Assembly (NCBI GenBank): GCA_038063175.1
Contig: JBBTVP010000019.1
Span: 1-24,041 of the forward strand
Length of the DNA stretch: 24,041 nucleotides
Reading direction: 5' to 3'
From: JBBTVP01 sp038063175
GTDB taxonomy: Bacteria > Patescibacteriota > Minisyncoccia > UBA6257 > 1-14-0-10-40-38
Numbering within the stretch: position 1 is the stretch's first letter; every line of letters starts with the position of its first letter. The notes beneath the pieces were generated by a model. It did no database searches, was not told the origin of the DNA, and saw only the letters and a list, made by a program, of their open reading frames with translations. Shown one piece after another: positions 1 through 6,018 of this stretch. A program made the position numbers and the translations under genes.

Positions 1-44
1 GGTAACAACGTCGGGGGGGGGGCGACTTCTGAGGTAGTTTTATT
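1..44 (+). repeat. Probable 3' end of a DGR template repeat (truncated by window edge)
   Basis: The window opens with GGTAACAACGTCGGG followed by a run of ten G in total (13-22) and then CGACTTCTGA. Read from base 1 this encodes G-N-N-V-G and soon reaches a stop. AAC-rich Asn codons followed by a G/C-rich end are the hallmark of the 3' end of template and variable repeats in diversity-generating retroelements, whose C-type-lectin targets typically end in NNVGFR. It lies directly in front of a DGR-type reverse transcriptase, the usual place for the template repeat. GTCG (10-13) and CGAC (23-26) could pair around the G run. Only about 30 informative bases are visible and the matching variable repeat is not in the window, so this remains an inference. 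Confidence 0.45.
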
Positions 45-1040
45 ATGCAATTAATTCATACCTACGAGAATATAATTTCTACCGAAAATCTACTCGCCGC
101 ATGGCAGGAATTCGTAAGGGGTAAGCGGAGAAAGCAGGATGTTCAAGAGTTCTCCTTGCGGTTAATGGATAACATCCTAGCAATACATGAAGACTTAGCG
201 CAACAGAGATATACCCACGGTGGTTATTATGCGTTTAGGATTTCGGACCCTAAACCACGTGATATTCACAAGGCATCCGTCCGCGACCGCGTACTCCACC
301 ACGCGATCTATCGAATTCTGTATCCATTCTTTGATCGTATTTTTATCGCTGATGTGTATTCCTGTCGTGTGGGAAAAGGACTACACAAGGCGCTCAATCG
401 TTTTCGTTCGTTTGCGTACAAAGTAAGTAAGAACCACGCAAGAACCTGCTGGGTATTGAAATGCGATATCAAAAAATTCTTCGTATCTGTAGATCACAAA
501 GCACTCCTCTCTCTACTTGCAAAGCACATTCGAGATGAGAGGATACTTTGGTTACTCCAAAATGTTATCGAGAGCTTCCACGCGACACCAGGCAAAGGAT
601 TACCCCTCGGCAATCTTACCTCACAACTTTTTTGTAATATCTATTTAAACGAATTCGATCACTATGCAAAACAAGTTTTCAAAGCAAGGCATTATATCCG
701 CTACGGGGACGATTTTGTGATACTTTCCGGAGATCGTGAATGGCTTGAAAAGCTTATTTCAAGTATCCGTGATTTTCTCCGAAATCGACTTGAGCTCGAA
801 TTACACCCAGGGAAAGTCTCGATAAAAACCTTCGCTTCCGGGGTAGATTTTCTCGGTTGGGTTCATTTTCCTGATCACCGCGTACTTCGGAGGGCGACCA
901 GGCGCCGTATGTTGCGGCGCATTCAAGAGCAGCCATTGCTTAAGATATGCAAATCGTATCTTGGTCTGCTTCAGCACGGAAATGCGGCTCACCTCCAAGA
1001 AGAGCTATTGAATTTATATCGGTTGGGTAGTAAGGTCTAG
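45..1040 (+). CDS. Reverse transcriptase, diversity-generating retroelement type
   Basis: RNA-directed DNA polymerase of 331 aa, the usual size for DGR reverse transcriptases, with no maturase or endonuclease domain. Seen: an N-terminal KPRDIHKASVRDRVLHHA block (about 70-87); motif A LKCDIKKFF with catalytic Asp141; motif B GLPLGNLTSQLFCNIYL (185-201), where the GNxxSQ form replaces the QGxxxSP of group II intron and retron enzymes and is diagnostic for the DGR lineage; catalytic YGDD (220-223; YADD, YVDD or YMDD is more usual); HPGK and FLGW motifs at about 254 and 269-272. In known DGRs this enzyme, with the Avd four-helix protein, copies a template repeat with adenine mutagenesis into a variable repeat of a target gene. 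The target and avd are not visible and would lie to the left. rseP follows after 7 bp. The start ATG at 45 has GAGG (31-34) upstream. Confidence 0.85.
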   Translation: MQLIHTYENIISTENLLAAWQEFVRGKRRKQDVQEFSLRLMDNILAIHEDLAQQRYTHGGYYAFRISDPKPRDIHKASVRDRVLHHAIYRILYPFFDRIFIADVYSCRVGKGLHKALNRFRSFAYKVSKNHARTCWVLKCDIKKFFVSVDHKALLSLLAKHIRDERILWLLQNVIESFHATPGKGLPLGNLTSQLFCNIYLNEFDHYAKQVFKARHYIRYGDDFVILSGDREWLEKLISSIRDFLRNRLELELHPGKVSIKTFASGVDFLGWVHFPDHRVLRRATRRRMLRRIQEQPLLKICKSYLGLLQHGNAAHLQEELLNLYRLGSKV

Positions 1041-1047
1041 TAACGCA

Positions 1048-2067
1048 ATGGTGTACGTCATTTTAATTTTAGGCATCTCATTTCTCATCCTGATTCATGA
1101 GTTCGGGCATTTCCTTGCCGCGCGTTTTTTTGGCTGCTGGGTAGAGGAATTCGGCATCGGCTTTCCACCCCGTCTTTTCGGTAAAAAAATCGGCGAGACA
1201 CTGTGGAGCGTGAACGCGCTTCCCTTTGGAGGATTTGTGAAGATTCATGGTGAGCAGGCGACCGATGAGGTAGATCAAAAACCTGAACGGAGTTTCGCGG
1301 TTCTTTCGGTTTCGAAGCGCGCCGCGATCATTGTTGCGGGCGTTGTTATGAATTTCATCGTTGGCTTTGTCATTATTTCGGGAATCTTTATGGTAGGCGC
1401 TCCGACCAGCGTTATTGTCTCCGGTATCTCCGAAGGATCTCCCGCTGCTACCGAAGGCATAAAAGAAGGGGATCGCCTTCTTGGCTTCGAATCGTCCGAA
1501 GATTTCATTGTATTCGTGCGCGAAATGAAGGGGAAAGAAGTTACGCTCCGTCTTCTTCGAGAGGGAGAAGAACTGGTAGTCACCGCGGTACCTCGTGAAA
1601 ATCCGCCAGAGGGAGAGGGAGCACTCGGCGTGAGTGTTACGGAAGTGGGTAGTCCCAAGCTTCCGTTTTTCGAGAGTATTATTCAAGGATTCATAACGTC
1701 CGCAAAAATCGTGGGGGCAATCTTCGTGTCGCTCGCAAACATCATTGTTGCGCTTTTCACCGAAGCGCCGGCGTTCGAAGGATTTGTGGGACCAATCGGA
1801 ATTTTTGGAGTCGCGAATGAAACGGCACAGTTTGGATTCATCTATCTTTTCCAATTAATCGCGCTCATATCGCTGAACCTTGTGGCATTAAACGTACTTC
1901 CGTTTCCGGCGTTAGATGGGGGCCGGCTCTTTTTCCTCTTAATCGAAAAAATAAAGGGATCCCCGATTTCTCCGAAGCGTGAAGGTCTTGTAAATACGAT
2001 AGGGTTTGGAATTCTCCTTCTCCTTATGGTGGTAATTACCGTGCGGGATGTGGTAAATCTCTTTTAA
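1048..2067 (+). CDS. rseP: Site-2 intramembrane zinc metalloprotease (RseP/M50)
   Basis: Membrane-embedded protease that cleaves transmembrane anti-sigma factors or other membrane anchors. Seen: the zinc site HEFGH (His17, Glu18, His21) in the first transmembrane helix; a cytoplasm-adjacent GxxVxxxxxGSPA-like PDZ domain at about 125-195 (ISEGSPAATEGIKEGDRLL); the second zinc ligand motif LDGGR (Asp290) in a C-terminal helix; several hydrophobic helices. At 339 aa it is shorter than E. coli RseP (about 450) because only one PDZ domain is present, as in many Gram-positive and CPR homologues. It starts 7 bp after the reverse transcriptase stop. No strong ribosome binding site is seen (TAAGG at 1030-1034 only). 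The gene ends against a 23-bp inverted repeat. Confidence 0.93.
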   Translation: MVYVILILGISFLILIHEFGHFLAARFFGCWVEEFGIGFPPRLFGKKIGETLWSVNALPFGGFVKIHGEQATDEVDQKPERSFAVLSVSKRAAIIVAGVVMNFIVGFVIISGIFMVGAPTSVIVSGISEGSPAATEGIKEGDRLLGFESSEDFIVFVREMKGKEVTLRLLREGEELVVTAVPRENPPEGEGALGVSVTEVGSPKLPFFESIIQGFITSAKIVGAIFVSLANIIVALFTEAPAFEGFVGPIGIFGVANETAQFGFIYLFQLIALISLNLVALNVLPFPALDGGRLFFLLIEKIKGSPISPKREGLVNTIGFGILLLLMVVITVRDVVNLF

Positions 2068-2068
2068 T

Positions 2069-2144
2069 TGAAATATCCTGCTTCCCCGAAGCGCGCTCCG
2101 GGCCGCTGGCCAAGTCTTACTCTTCGGGGAAGCAGGATATTTCA
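2069..2144. repeat. 23-bp perfect inverted repeat downstream of rseP
   Basis: Arms 2069-2091 and 2122-2144 are exact reverse complements (core ATATCCTGCTTCCCCGAAG), separated by 30 bases that contain a smaller GGCC-GCT-GGCC hairpin. It begins one base after the rseP stop codon and lies between convergent transcription units. The stem is much longer than an ordinary terminator and neither side has a clean T run, so it may be a bidirectional transcription barrier or a small mobile palindrome. Confidence 0.85.
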
Positions 2145-2168
2145 CTATGTGAATGTTTATAAATGAGA

Positions 2169-2201
2169 GCGCCCCGTCGACCGTGTGGTCGAGCGGGGCG
2201 C
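2169..2201 (-). terminator. GC-rich hairpin behind the 44-aa gene
   Basis: On the minus strand the arms 2201-2187 and 2182-2169 form a stem of about 14 bp with a single bulged base and a 4-base loop. It begins 20 bases after the stop codon of the small minus-strand gene. There is no good T tract after it, so it may protect the 3' end or cause pausing rather than act as a textbook intrinsic terminator. Confidence 0.5.
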
Positions 2202-2220
2202 GAATGTTCGTGCTGCCTGG

Positions 2221-2355
2221 CTACTTCCAGGCGTCTTGGTTGTCGTAGCCGTACGAGGCGGCTACTTCTTCGGCGGAGAGGACGCCTCCTCCCGGGCCGG
2301 TGCAAATCAAGAGAATCTGCGAATGGGCGTTCGGACGTTCGGTTTGCGTTGCCAC
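2221..2355 (-). CDS. Small 44-aa protein of unknown function
   Basis: I do not recognise this protein. It is read from GTG (2355-2353), with a textbook Shine-Dalgarno AAGGAG (2366-2361) 5 nt upstream and an in-frame TAA just before, so GTG is the first possible start. The product begins MATQTERPNAHSQILLICTG, continues with a PGGG turn and SAEEVAASYGYDN, and ends DAWK. There is a short hydrophobic stretch ILLIC, one cysteine, no signal peptide. Expression signals are unusually strong: a consensus promoter (2423-2451), a 5'-terminal hairpin, this ribosome site, and a GC hairpin after the stop. A 6-bp stem GCCTGG/CCAGGC (2215-2232) straddles the stop codon. The minus-strand unit is isolated between rseP (convergent) and proS (divergent). 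The combination argues for a real, highly expressed small protein. A regulatory peptide or precursor peptide is possible; nothing in the sequence decides this. Confidence 0.72.
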   Translation of the reverse strand: MATQTERPNAHSQILLICTGPGGGVLSAEEVAASYGYDNQDAWK

Positions 2356-2397
2356 GGTAGCTCCTTAAATGTTTACCCCTTTCCGGAGGTAATGCGG

Positions 2398-2417
2398 AGA
2401 AGCCCTTTTGAGCTTCT
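2398..2417 (-). promoter_or_regulatory. 5'-terminal stem-loop of the small-gene transcript
   Basis: On the minus strand AGAAGC pairs with GCTTCT around an 8-nt loop. The predicted transcription start (about 2417-2416) is at the first base of this hairpin, so the mRNA would begin with a stem-loop, an arrangement known to protect transcripts from 5'-end-dependent decay. Confidence 0.55.
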
Positions 2418-2422
2418 GGTGT

Positions 2423-2451
2423 ATTATACTCTATAATACATCCATTGTCAA
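2423..2451 (-). promoter_or_regulatory. Consensus sigma-70 promoter for the 44-aa gene
   Basis: Minus strand TTGACA (2451-2446), a 17-nt spacer, and TATAAT (2428-2423): both hexamers match the housekeeping consensus exactly. It is the best promoter in the window. A plus-strand TATAAT at 2432-2437 lies inside the same spacer, so divergent transcription toward proS could compete with it. Confidence 0.85.
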
Positions 2452-2482
2452 TATCCGCTAAAACCGCCTATTTTCAGCTCTT

Positions 2483-2510
2483 TTGAAACAAAGGTGATTC
2501 TTGCTAGAAT
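2483..2510 (+). promoter_or_regulatory. Extended -10 promoter for proS
   Basis: TTGAAA (2483-2488), 16-nt spacer ending in TGC, then TAGAAT (2505-2510), giving an extended -10 element. The predicted start of transcription near 2517 is only about 7 nt before the proS ATG at 2524. A second candidate, TTGAGC-18-TATAAT (2408-2437), lies further upstream. Confidence 0.6.
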
Positions 2511-2523
2511 CATCAGGTACGAT

Positions 2524-3777
2524 ATGAAACAAAGCATTTTTTTCACGAAAACTGCGAAACATTCCCCGGAAGGAGAAGAAACCGCGAACGCGAAATTCCT
2601 CACCAGGGGAGGATTTATTGCAAAATCATCCGCTGGAGTCTATACGTTTCTTCCACTTGGACTTCGGGTACTCGATAAAATCAACAAGATTATCCGTGAA
2701 GAAATGAACGCGATCGGCGGTGAAGAACTTCTCATGCCGTCGCTCATCGAAAAGAAATACTGGCAGAAGTCTGATCGGTGGAAAACCGAAGTCGTGTATC
2801 GCACGGGAAGAGGACTTGAAGATGGGAAGGCGCACGATTTCGAATATGGTCTTGGCTGGACCCACGAGGAAGTGATTGCCCATATTGCAACCAACTATAT
2901 CCAATCGTACCGTGACCTCCCGAAAGCGGTCTACCAGATTCAAACGAAATTCCGGGCAGAGGCGCGGGCACAGGGTGGCATCCTCCGGGGGAGGGAGTTT
3001 CTGATGAAAGATTTGTATAGCTTCCACGTGGACCATGAAGATTTGAATCGCTACTACGAAACCGTGAAACGTGCCTATAAAAAAATTTTCAAACGGCTTT
3101 CACTTAAAGCTCTCGTGGTCGCGGCTTCCGGCGGAGCGTTCACAAAAGAATTTACTCATGAGTTCCAGGTGCTGAATCCTGCGGGAGAGGACACGGTACA
3201 CTACTGCAACTCGTGTGGGTTTGCTGAAAATAAAGAAATTTTCGATTCGTCACGGCATCAATGCGGTGCATCTCTCGAAGTCGGGCGTTCAATCGAAGTC
3301 GGAAATATCTTTCGCCTCGGTACGAAGTTCTCCGAGGCATTCGGGCTTTCTTATCGTGATGAAGCAGGCGCCACGCGCCCCGTGGTCATGGGTTCTTACG
3401 GCATCGGTCCATCCCGGGTTATGGGAACGATCGTTGAGGAATACCACGACGCGAAAGGTATCATTTGGCCAGAAGCGGTTGCGCCTTTCGATGCGTATCT
3501 CCTTATTCTCCCTTCGGAGAGCGGCTCGGTTCAGAAGCTCGGAGAAAAAATTTACGATCAATTGCAAAAGAAGAATATTCAGGTATTATATGATGACCGT
3601 ATAGGGGTGAGCGCCGGAGAAAAATTCGCTGACGCTGACCTTATCGGTATTCCCCACCGACTCCTGATTTCTGACCGGACAAAAGGAAAGATCGAAATGA
3701 AAGAACGGGGGAGAGATGCAATTAAACTTGTGACAGCGAACTCTGTTCTCGGAGCTATCACTGGGAAACGGAAATAA
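2524..3777 (+). CDS. proS: Prolyl-tRNA synthetase, short bacterial form
   Basis: Class II aminoacyl-tRNA synthetase that charges tRNA-Pro. Starting at ATG 2524 (417 aa) gives MKQSIFFTKTAKHSPEGEE, matching the family N-terminus; an in-frame GTG at 2494 would add ten residues upstream and overlap the promoter. Seen: motif 1 region (GVYTFLPLGLRVLDKI), motif 2 (YQIQTKFRAEARAQGGILRGREFLMKD segment, arginine-containing), motif 3 (GSYGIGPSRVMG) and a C-terminal anticodon-binding domain (about 320-415). The 180-residue editing insertion found between motifs 2 and 3 in E. coli ProRS is absent, as in alphaproteobacterial and many CPR enzymes, so cis-editing of Ala-tRNA-Pro is not expected. mreB follows after 6 bp, so the two are probably cotranscribed. 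Confidence 0.95.
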   Translation: MKQSIFFTKTAKHSPEGEETANAKFLTRGGFIAKSSAGVYTFLPLGLRVLDKINKIIREEMNAIGGEELLMPSLIEKKYWQKSDRWKTEVVYRTGRGLEDGKAHDFEYGLGWTHEEVIAHIATNYIQSYRDLPKAVYQIQTKFRAEARAQGGILRGREFLMKDLYSFHVDHEDLNRYYETVKRAYKKIFKRLSLKALVVAASGGAFTKEFTHEFQVLNPAGEDTVHYCNSCGFAENKEIFDSSRHQCGASLEVGRSIEVGNIFRLGTKFSEAFGLSYRDEAGATRPVVMGSYGIGPSRVMGTIVEEYHDAKGIIWPEAVAPFDAYLLILPSESGSVQKLGEKIYDQLQKKNIQVLYDDRIGVSAGEKFADADLIGIPHRLLISDRTKGKIEMKERGRDAIKLVTANSVLGAITGKRK

Positions 3778-3783
3778 AAAACC

Positions 3784-4818
3784 ATGCTACGAATTCCTTT
3801 TTTTGCAAAAAATATTGGTATTGATCTTGGAACTACAAACTCACTTATCTATCTCGACAAACGTGGCATTGTAGTAAACGAACCGACGGTAGTTGCCTTA
3901 AACTCGAAGACAGCGCGGATTATCGCGGTCGGCGAAGAGGCAAAAAAAATGCTCGGGCGTACTCCGGCACACGTCTNNNNNNNNNNCGGTGTCATTTCGG
4001 ATTTTGAAATGAGCCAGGAAATTCTGAAACACTTTCTCCGGAAACTTTCCGGAGACCGATCGTTCGTAAGCTATGGAAAAGCGGTGATCGGGGTACCATC
4101 CAACCTTACCGAGGTTGAACGGAAATCGGTTGAAGACGCGGTCATGGGCGCCGGCGTTTTTGAACCATACATTATTGATGAGCCGCTCGCCGCGGCACTG
4201 GGCGCACGGCTTCCGGTAGATGAGCCCACGGCAAACATGGTGGTGGATATCGGCGGAGGCACCACTGAAATTGCCGTTATTTCCATGGCGGGAACCGTTA
4301 CCGCGAAGAGTCTTAAAATCGCCGGTGATAAGTTAAACGATGACATCATGCGATTTGTGCGGGATGAGTTCAAACTTGCAATCGGGGAGCCGACCGCCGA
4401 ATCGGTGAAACTTGAGATCGGATCCGCGCTTCCGCTTGCGGAGAAGCTCGAAATGCCGATCCGGGGCCGCGATCTCGTTTCGGGGCTTCCTAAGGAAATT
4501 GTGATCCGTGATACCCAGGTTCGGTCTGCGATTTCAAAATCGCTCCGTTCCATTACCGAGGCGGTCCGTGAGGTCATCGAGCTCTCACCGCCGGAACTCG
4601 CAGGTGATATTCTTCGTCGCGGGGTAAACCTTTGCGGCGGCGGAAGTCTTCTCCGTGGCATTGCTGATCTTATTTCAAAAGAACTTGCGATTACCGCAAC
4701 GGTGATTGAAGATCCGCTCACCTGCGTGGCGCGCGGTACCGGAGTTGCGGTTGAGAACATCGGAAAATATGCCATGCTTCTCGACAACCCCCTTCGGCCA
4801 AAGGAGATAAAGCTTTAG
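3784..4818 (+). CDS. mreB: Rod-shape actin homologue MreB
   Basis: Bacterial actin that forms membrane-bound filaments and directs lateral wall synthesis with MreC, MreD and PBP2, all encoded next to it. Seen: phosphate-1 loop IGIDLGTTNSLIYL near the N-terminus, MVVDIGGGTTEIAVIS (phosphate 2), ELSPPELAGDILRRGVNLCGGGSLLRGI (adenosine loop), and an initial LRIPFFAKNIG amphipathic stretch. Ten Ns at 3977-3986 interrupt GRTPAHV...GVISDFE. The family has about eight residues where the placeholder allows four, so the protein is probably four residues longer than the 344 shown. There is no clear Shine-Dalgarno; the gap to proS is 6 bp. Confidence 0.95.
   Translation: MLRIPFFAKNIGIDLGTTNSLIYLDKRGIVVNEPTVVALNSKTARIIAVGEEAKKMLGRTPAHVXXXXGVISDFEMSQEILKHFLRKLSGDRSFVSYGKAVIGVPSNLTEVERKSVEDAVMGAGVFEPYIIDEPLAAALGARLPVDEPTANMVVDIGGGTTEIAVISMAGTVTAKSLKIAGDKLNDDIMRFVRDEFKLAIGEPTAESVKLEIGSALPLAEKLEMPIRGRDLVSGLPKEIVIRDTQVRSAISKSLRSITEAVREVIELSPPELAGDILRRGVNLCGGGSLLRGIADLISKELAITATVIEDPLTCVARGTGVAVENIGKYAMLLDNPLRPKEIKL
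3977..3986. other. Assembly gap (10 Ns) inside mreB
   Basis: Ten undetermined bases split the mreB codon series between GTC (Val) and GGT (Gly). The frame is kept on both sides, but comparison with the invariant family spacing suggests the true gap is about 22 bases, so 10 is a placeholder length. Confidence 0.97.
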
Positions 4819-4828
4819 ATTTTCTCAC

Positions 4829-5530
4829 GTGAAGCGGAATTTAGCACCCGTAGTCGCAACGCTGTTTCTCTTCGTTGCTGCGCTCGCGGTCGCAGAGTTT
4901 TCGACTCCGGTGCGGGAATATCTTGCTGCGGGGACTCGGACTACGCTCCACGCTCCGCTTGCGCTTCTTGGATTTGGGAGGAGTTCGGAGACGGAGCAGC
5001 TTTTGCGTGAAAACGCCCGACTGAAAGCCGAGGTACTTTTCCTCGCGAAAGAGCCAAGGAATACGGGAACCGTGGCGCGGCCGGAAGTTTCTGCGAAGGT
5101 CCATTCGACGTACCCCACAAATAGCCGCGGTCTTTTGAATATAAATGCCGGTTCTTCCGAAGGGATCAAGAAAGGAATGACCGTTACTGTGGACGGTTTC
5201 ACATTTCTTGGTGTGGTTGAAGAAGTGGGCGAACGCTCAAGTATCGTGCGCACGATCTTTGATACCGACTGGCAAATCCCGGTGAAAATCGGAGACGGAG
5301 CTCACGATGCGCTCATGGTGGGGGGACGTGGACCGCGCCTCACCCTTATTGTGAAAACGGGAAACGTGCTCGATGGCGATGATGTTTACACAGCGAGTAA
5401 GGAATTTCCCTACGGGCTTCGTATTGGGGAGGTGAAAGAGGTAAAAGGGGAACCCGGTAGTACGTTTGAGGAGGCGGATATTAAGCTTCCGTTCGACGCT
5501 ACTCTCGACGAAGTGCATATTCTTCTCTGA
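4829..5530 (+). CDS. mreC: Rod-shape determining protein MreC
   Basis: Bitopic membrane protein that links MreB to the periplasmic wall-synthesis enzymes. Of 233 aa: an N-terminal transmembrane segment (about 5-22), a short coiled coil with leucine heptads (SETEQLLRENARLKAEVLFL, about 52-71) and the two beta-rich MreC domains (RGLLNINAGSSEGIKKGM is the typical entry to the first). It starts at GTG 4829, 10 bp after the mreB stop; the AAGGAG at 4801-4806 lies inside the mreB end about 22 nt upstream, too far for a normal ribosome site, so translational coupling is likely. Its stop TGA overlaps the mreD start (TGATG). Confidence 0.93.
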   Translation: MKRNLAPVVATLFLFVAALAVAEFSTPVREYLAAGTRTTLHAPLALLGFGRSSETEQLLRENARLKAEVLFLAKEPRNTGTVARPEVSAKVHSTYPTNSRGLLNINAGSSEGIKKGMTVTVDGFTFLGVVEEVGERSSIVRTIFDTDWQIPVKIGDGAHDALMVGGRGPRLTLIVKTGNVLDGDDVYTASKEFPYGLRIGEVKEVKGEPGSTFEEADIKLPFDATLDEVHILL

Positions 5531-6018
5531 TGAGGGAATCTTCGATTTTCTCCCGTCGCTTTGCGGCAGGGGCATTACTCGTTCTCCTCGCGGGCATTAT
5601 TCAGTCGAGTGGAATTGCGGCGGTTGGAGGAGTGCGTCCTAATATACTCCTCGTGCTACTTCTCACCCTTGTTTTTTTCTTCCGTGAATGGAAGAGTTAC
5701 GCGGCACTCATCGCGATCGCTACTATATTTTCAAAAACTGAAATAGGATTCAGTTCGCCCTATATCGTTATTGCCATCATCTCCGCGTGCGTGTTTCTTG
5801 TGAAACCTCATTTCCCCGGACATAGATTTTTCAATGTGATACTTGCGGTCATCGCAGGCACTATCATTACCTATGTCATCACTGATCTTAAATTTCTCGG
5901 AAACGATCCCTTCACGGTTATGATTGAGGTCGTCTATAATGTGCTCGTGGGTATCGTCGTATACCTTTTAGCAGAACGTATCATCGGCAATGAAACGGAA
6001 TTCCGAACTTCACGTTGA
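5530..6018 (+). CDS. mreD: Rod-shape determining protein MreD
   Basis: Integral membrane partner of MreC, 162 aa, almost entirely hydrophobic with about five predicted transmembrane helices (for example 13-32, 38-54, 60-73, 81-98, 104-121, 137-153). Identified by size, topology and its position directly after mreC, with one-base start/stop overlap. Its last 29 bp overlap the start of the penicillin-binding protein gene in another frame, consistent with one tightly coupled mre operon. Confidence 0.88.
   Translation: MRESSIFSRRFAAGALLVLLAGIIQSSGIAAVGGVRPNILLVLLLTLVFFFREWKSYAALIAIATIFSKTEIGFSSPYIVIAIISACVFLVKPHFPGHRFFNVILAVIAGTIITYVITDLKFLGNDPFTVMIEVVYNVLVGIVVYLLAERIIGNETEFRTSR

Noticed and set aside
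1078..1854. Long minus-strand ORF (258 aa) antisense to rseP
   Set aside because: Shadow of the RseP reading frame; composition is skewed, no ribosome site and no recognisable domain.
4071..4787. 238-aa minus-strand ORF antisense to mreB
   Set aside because: Ser/Arg-rich shadow frame of a confidently assigned gene.
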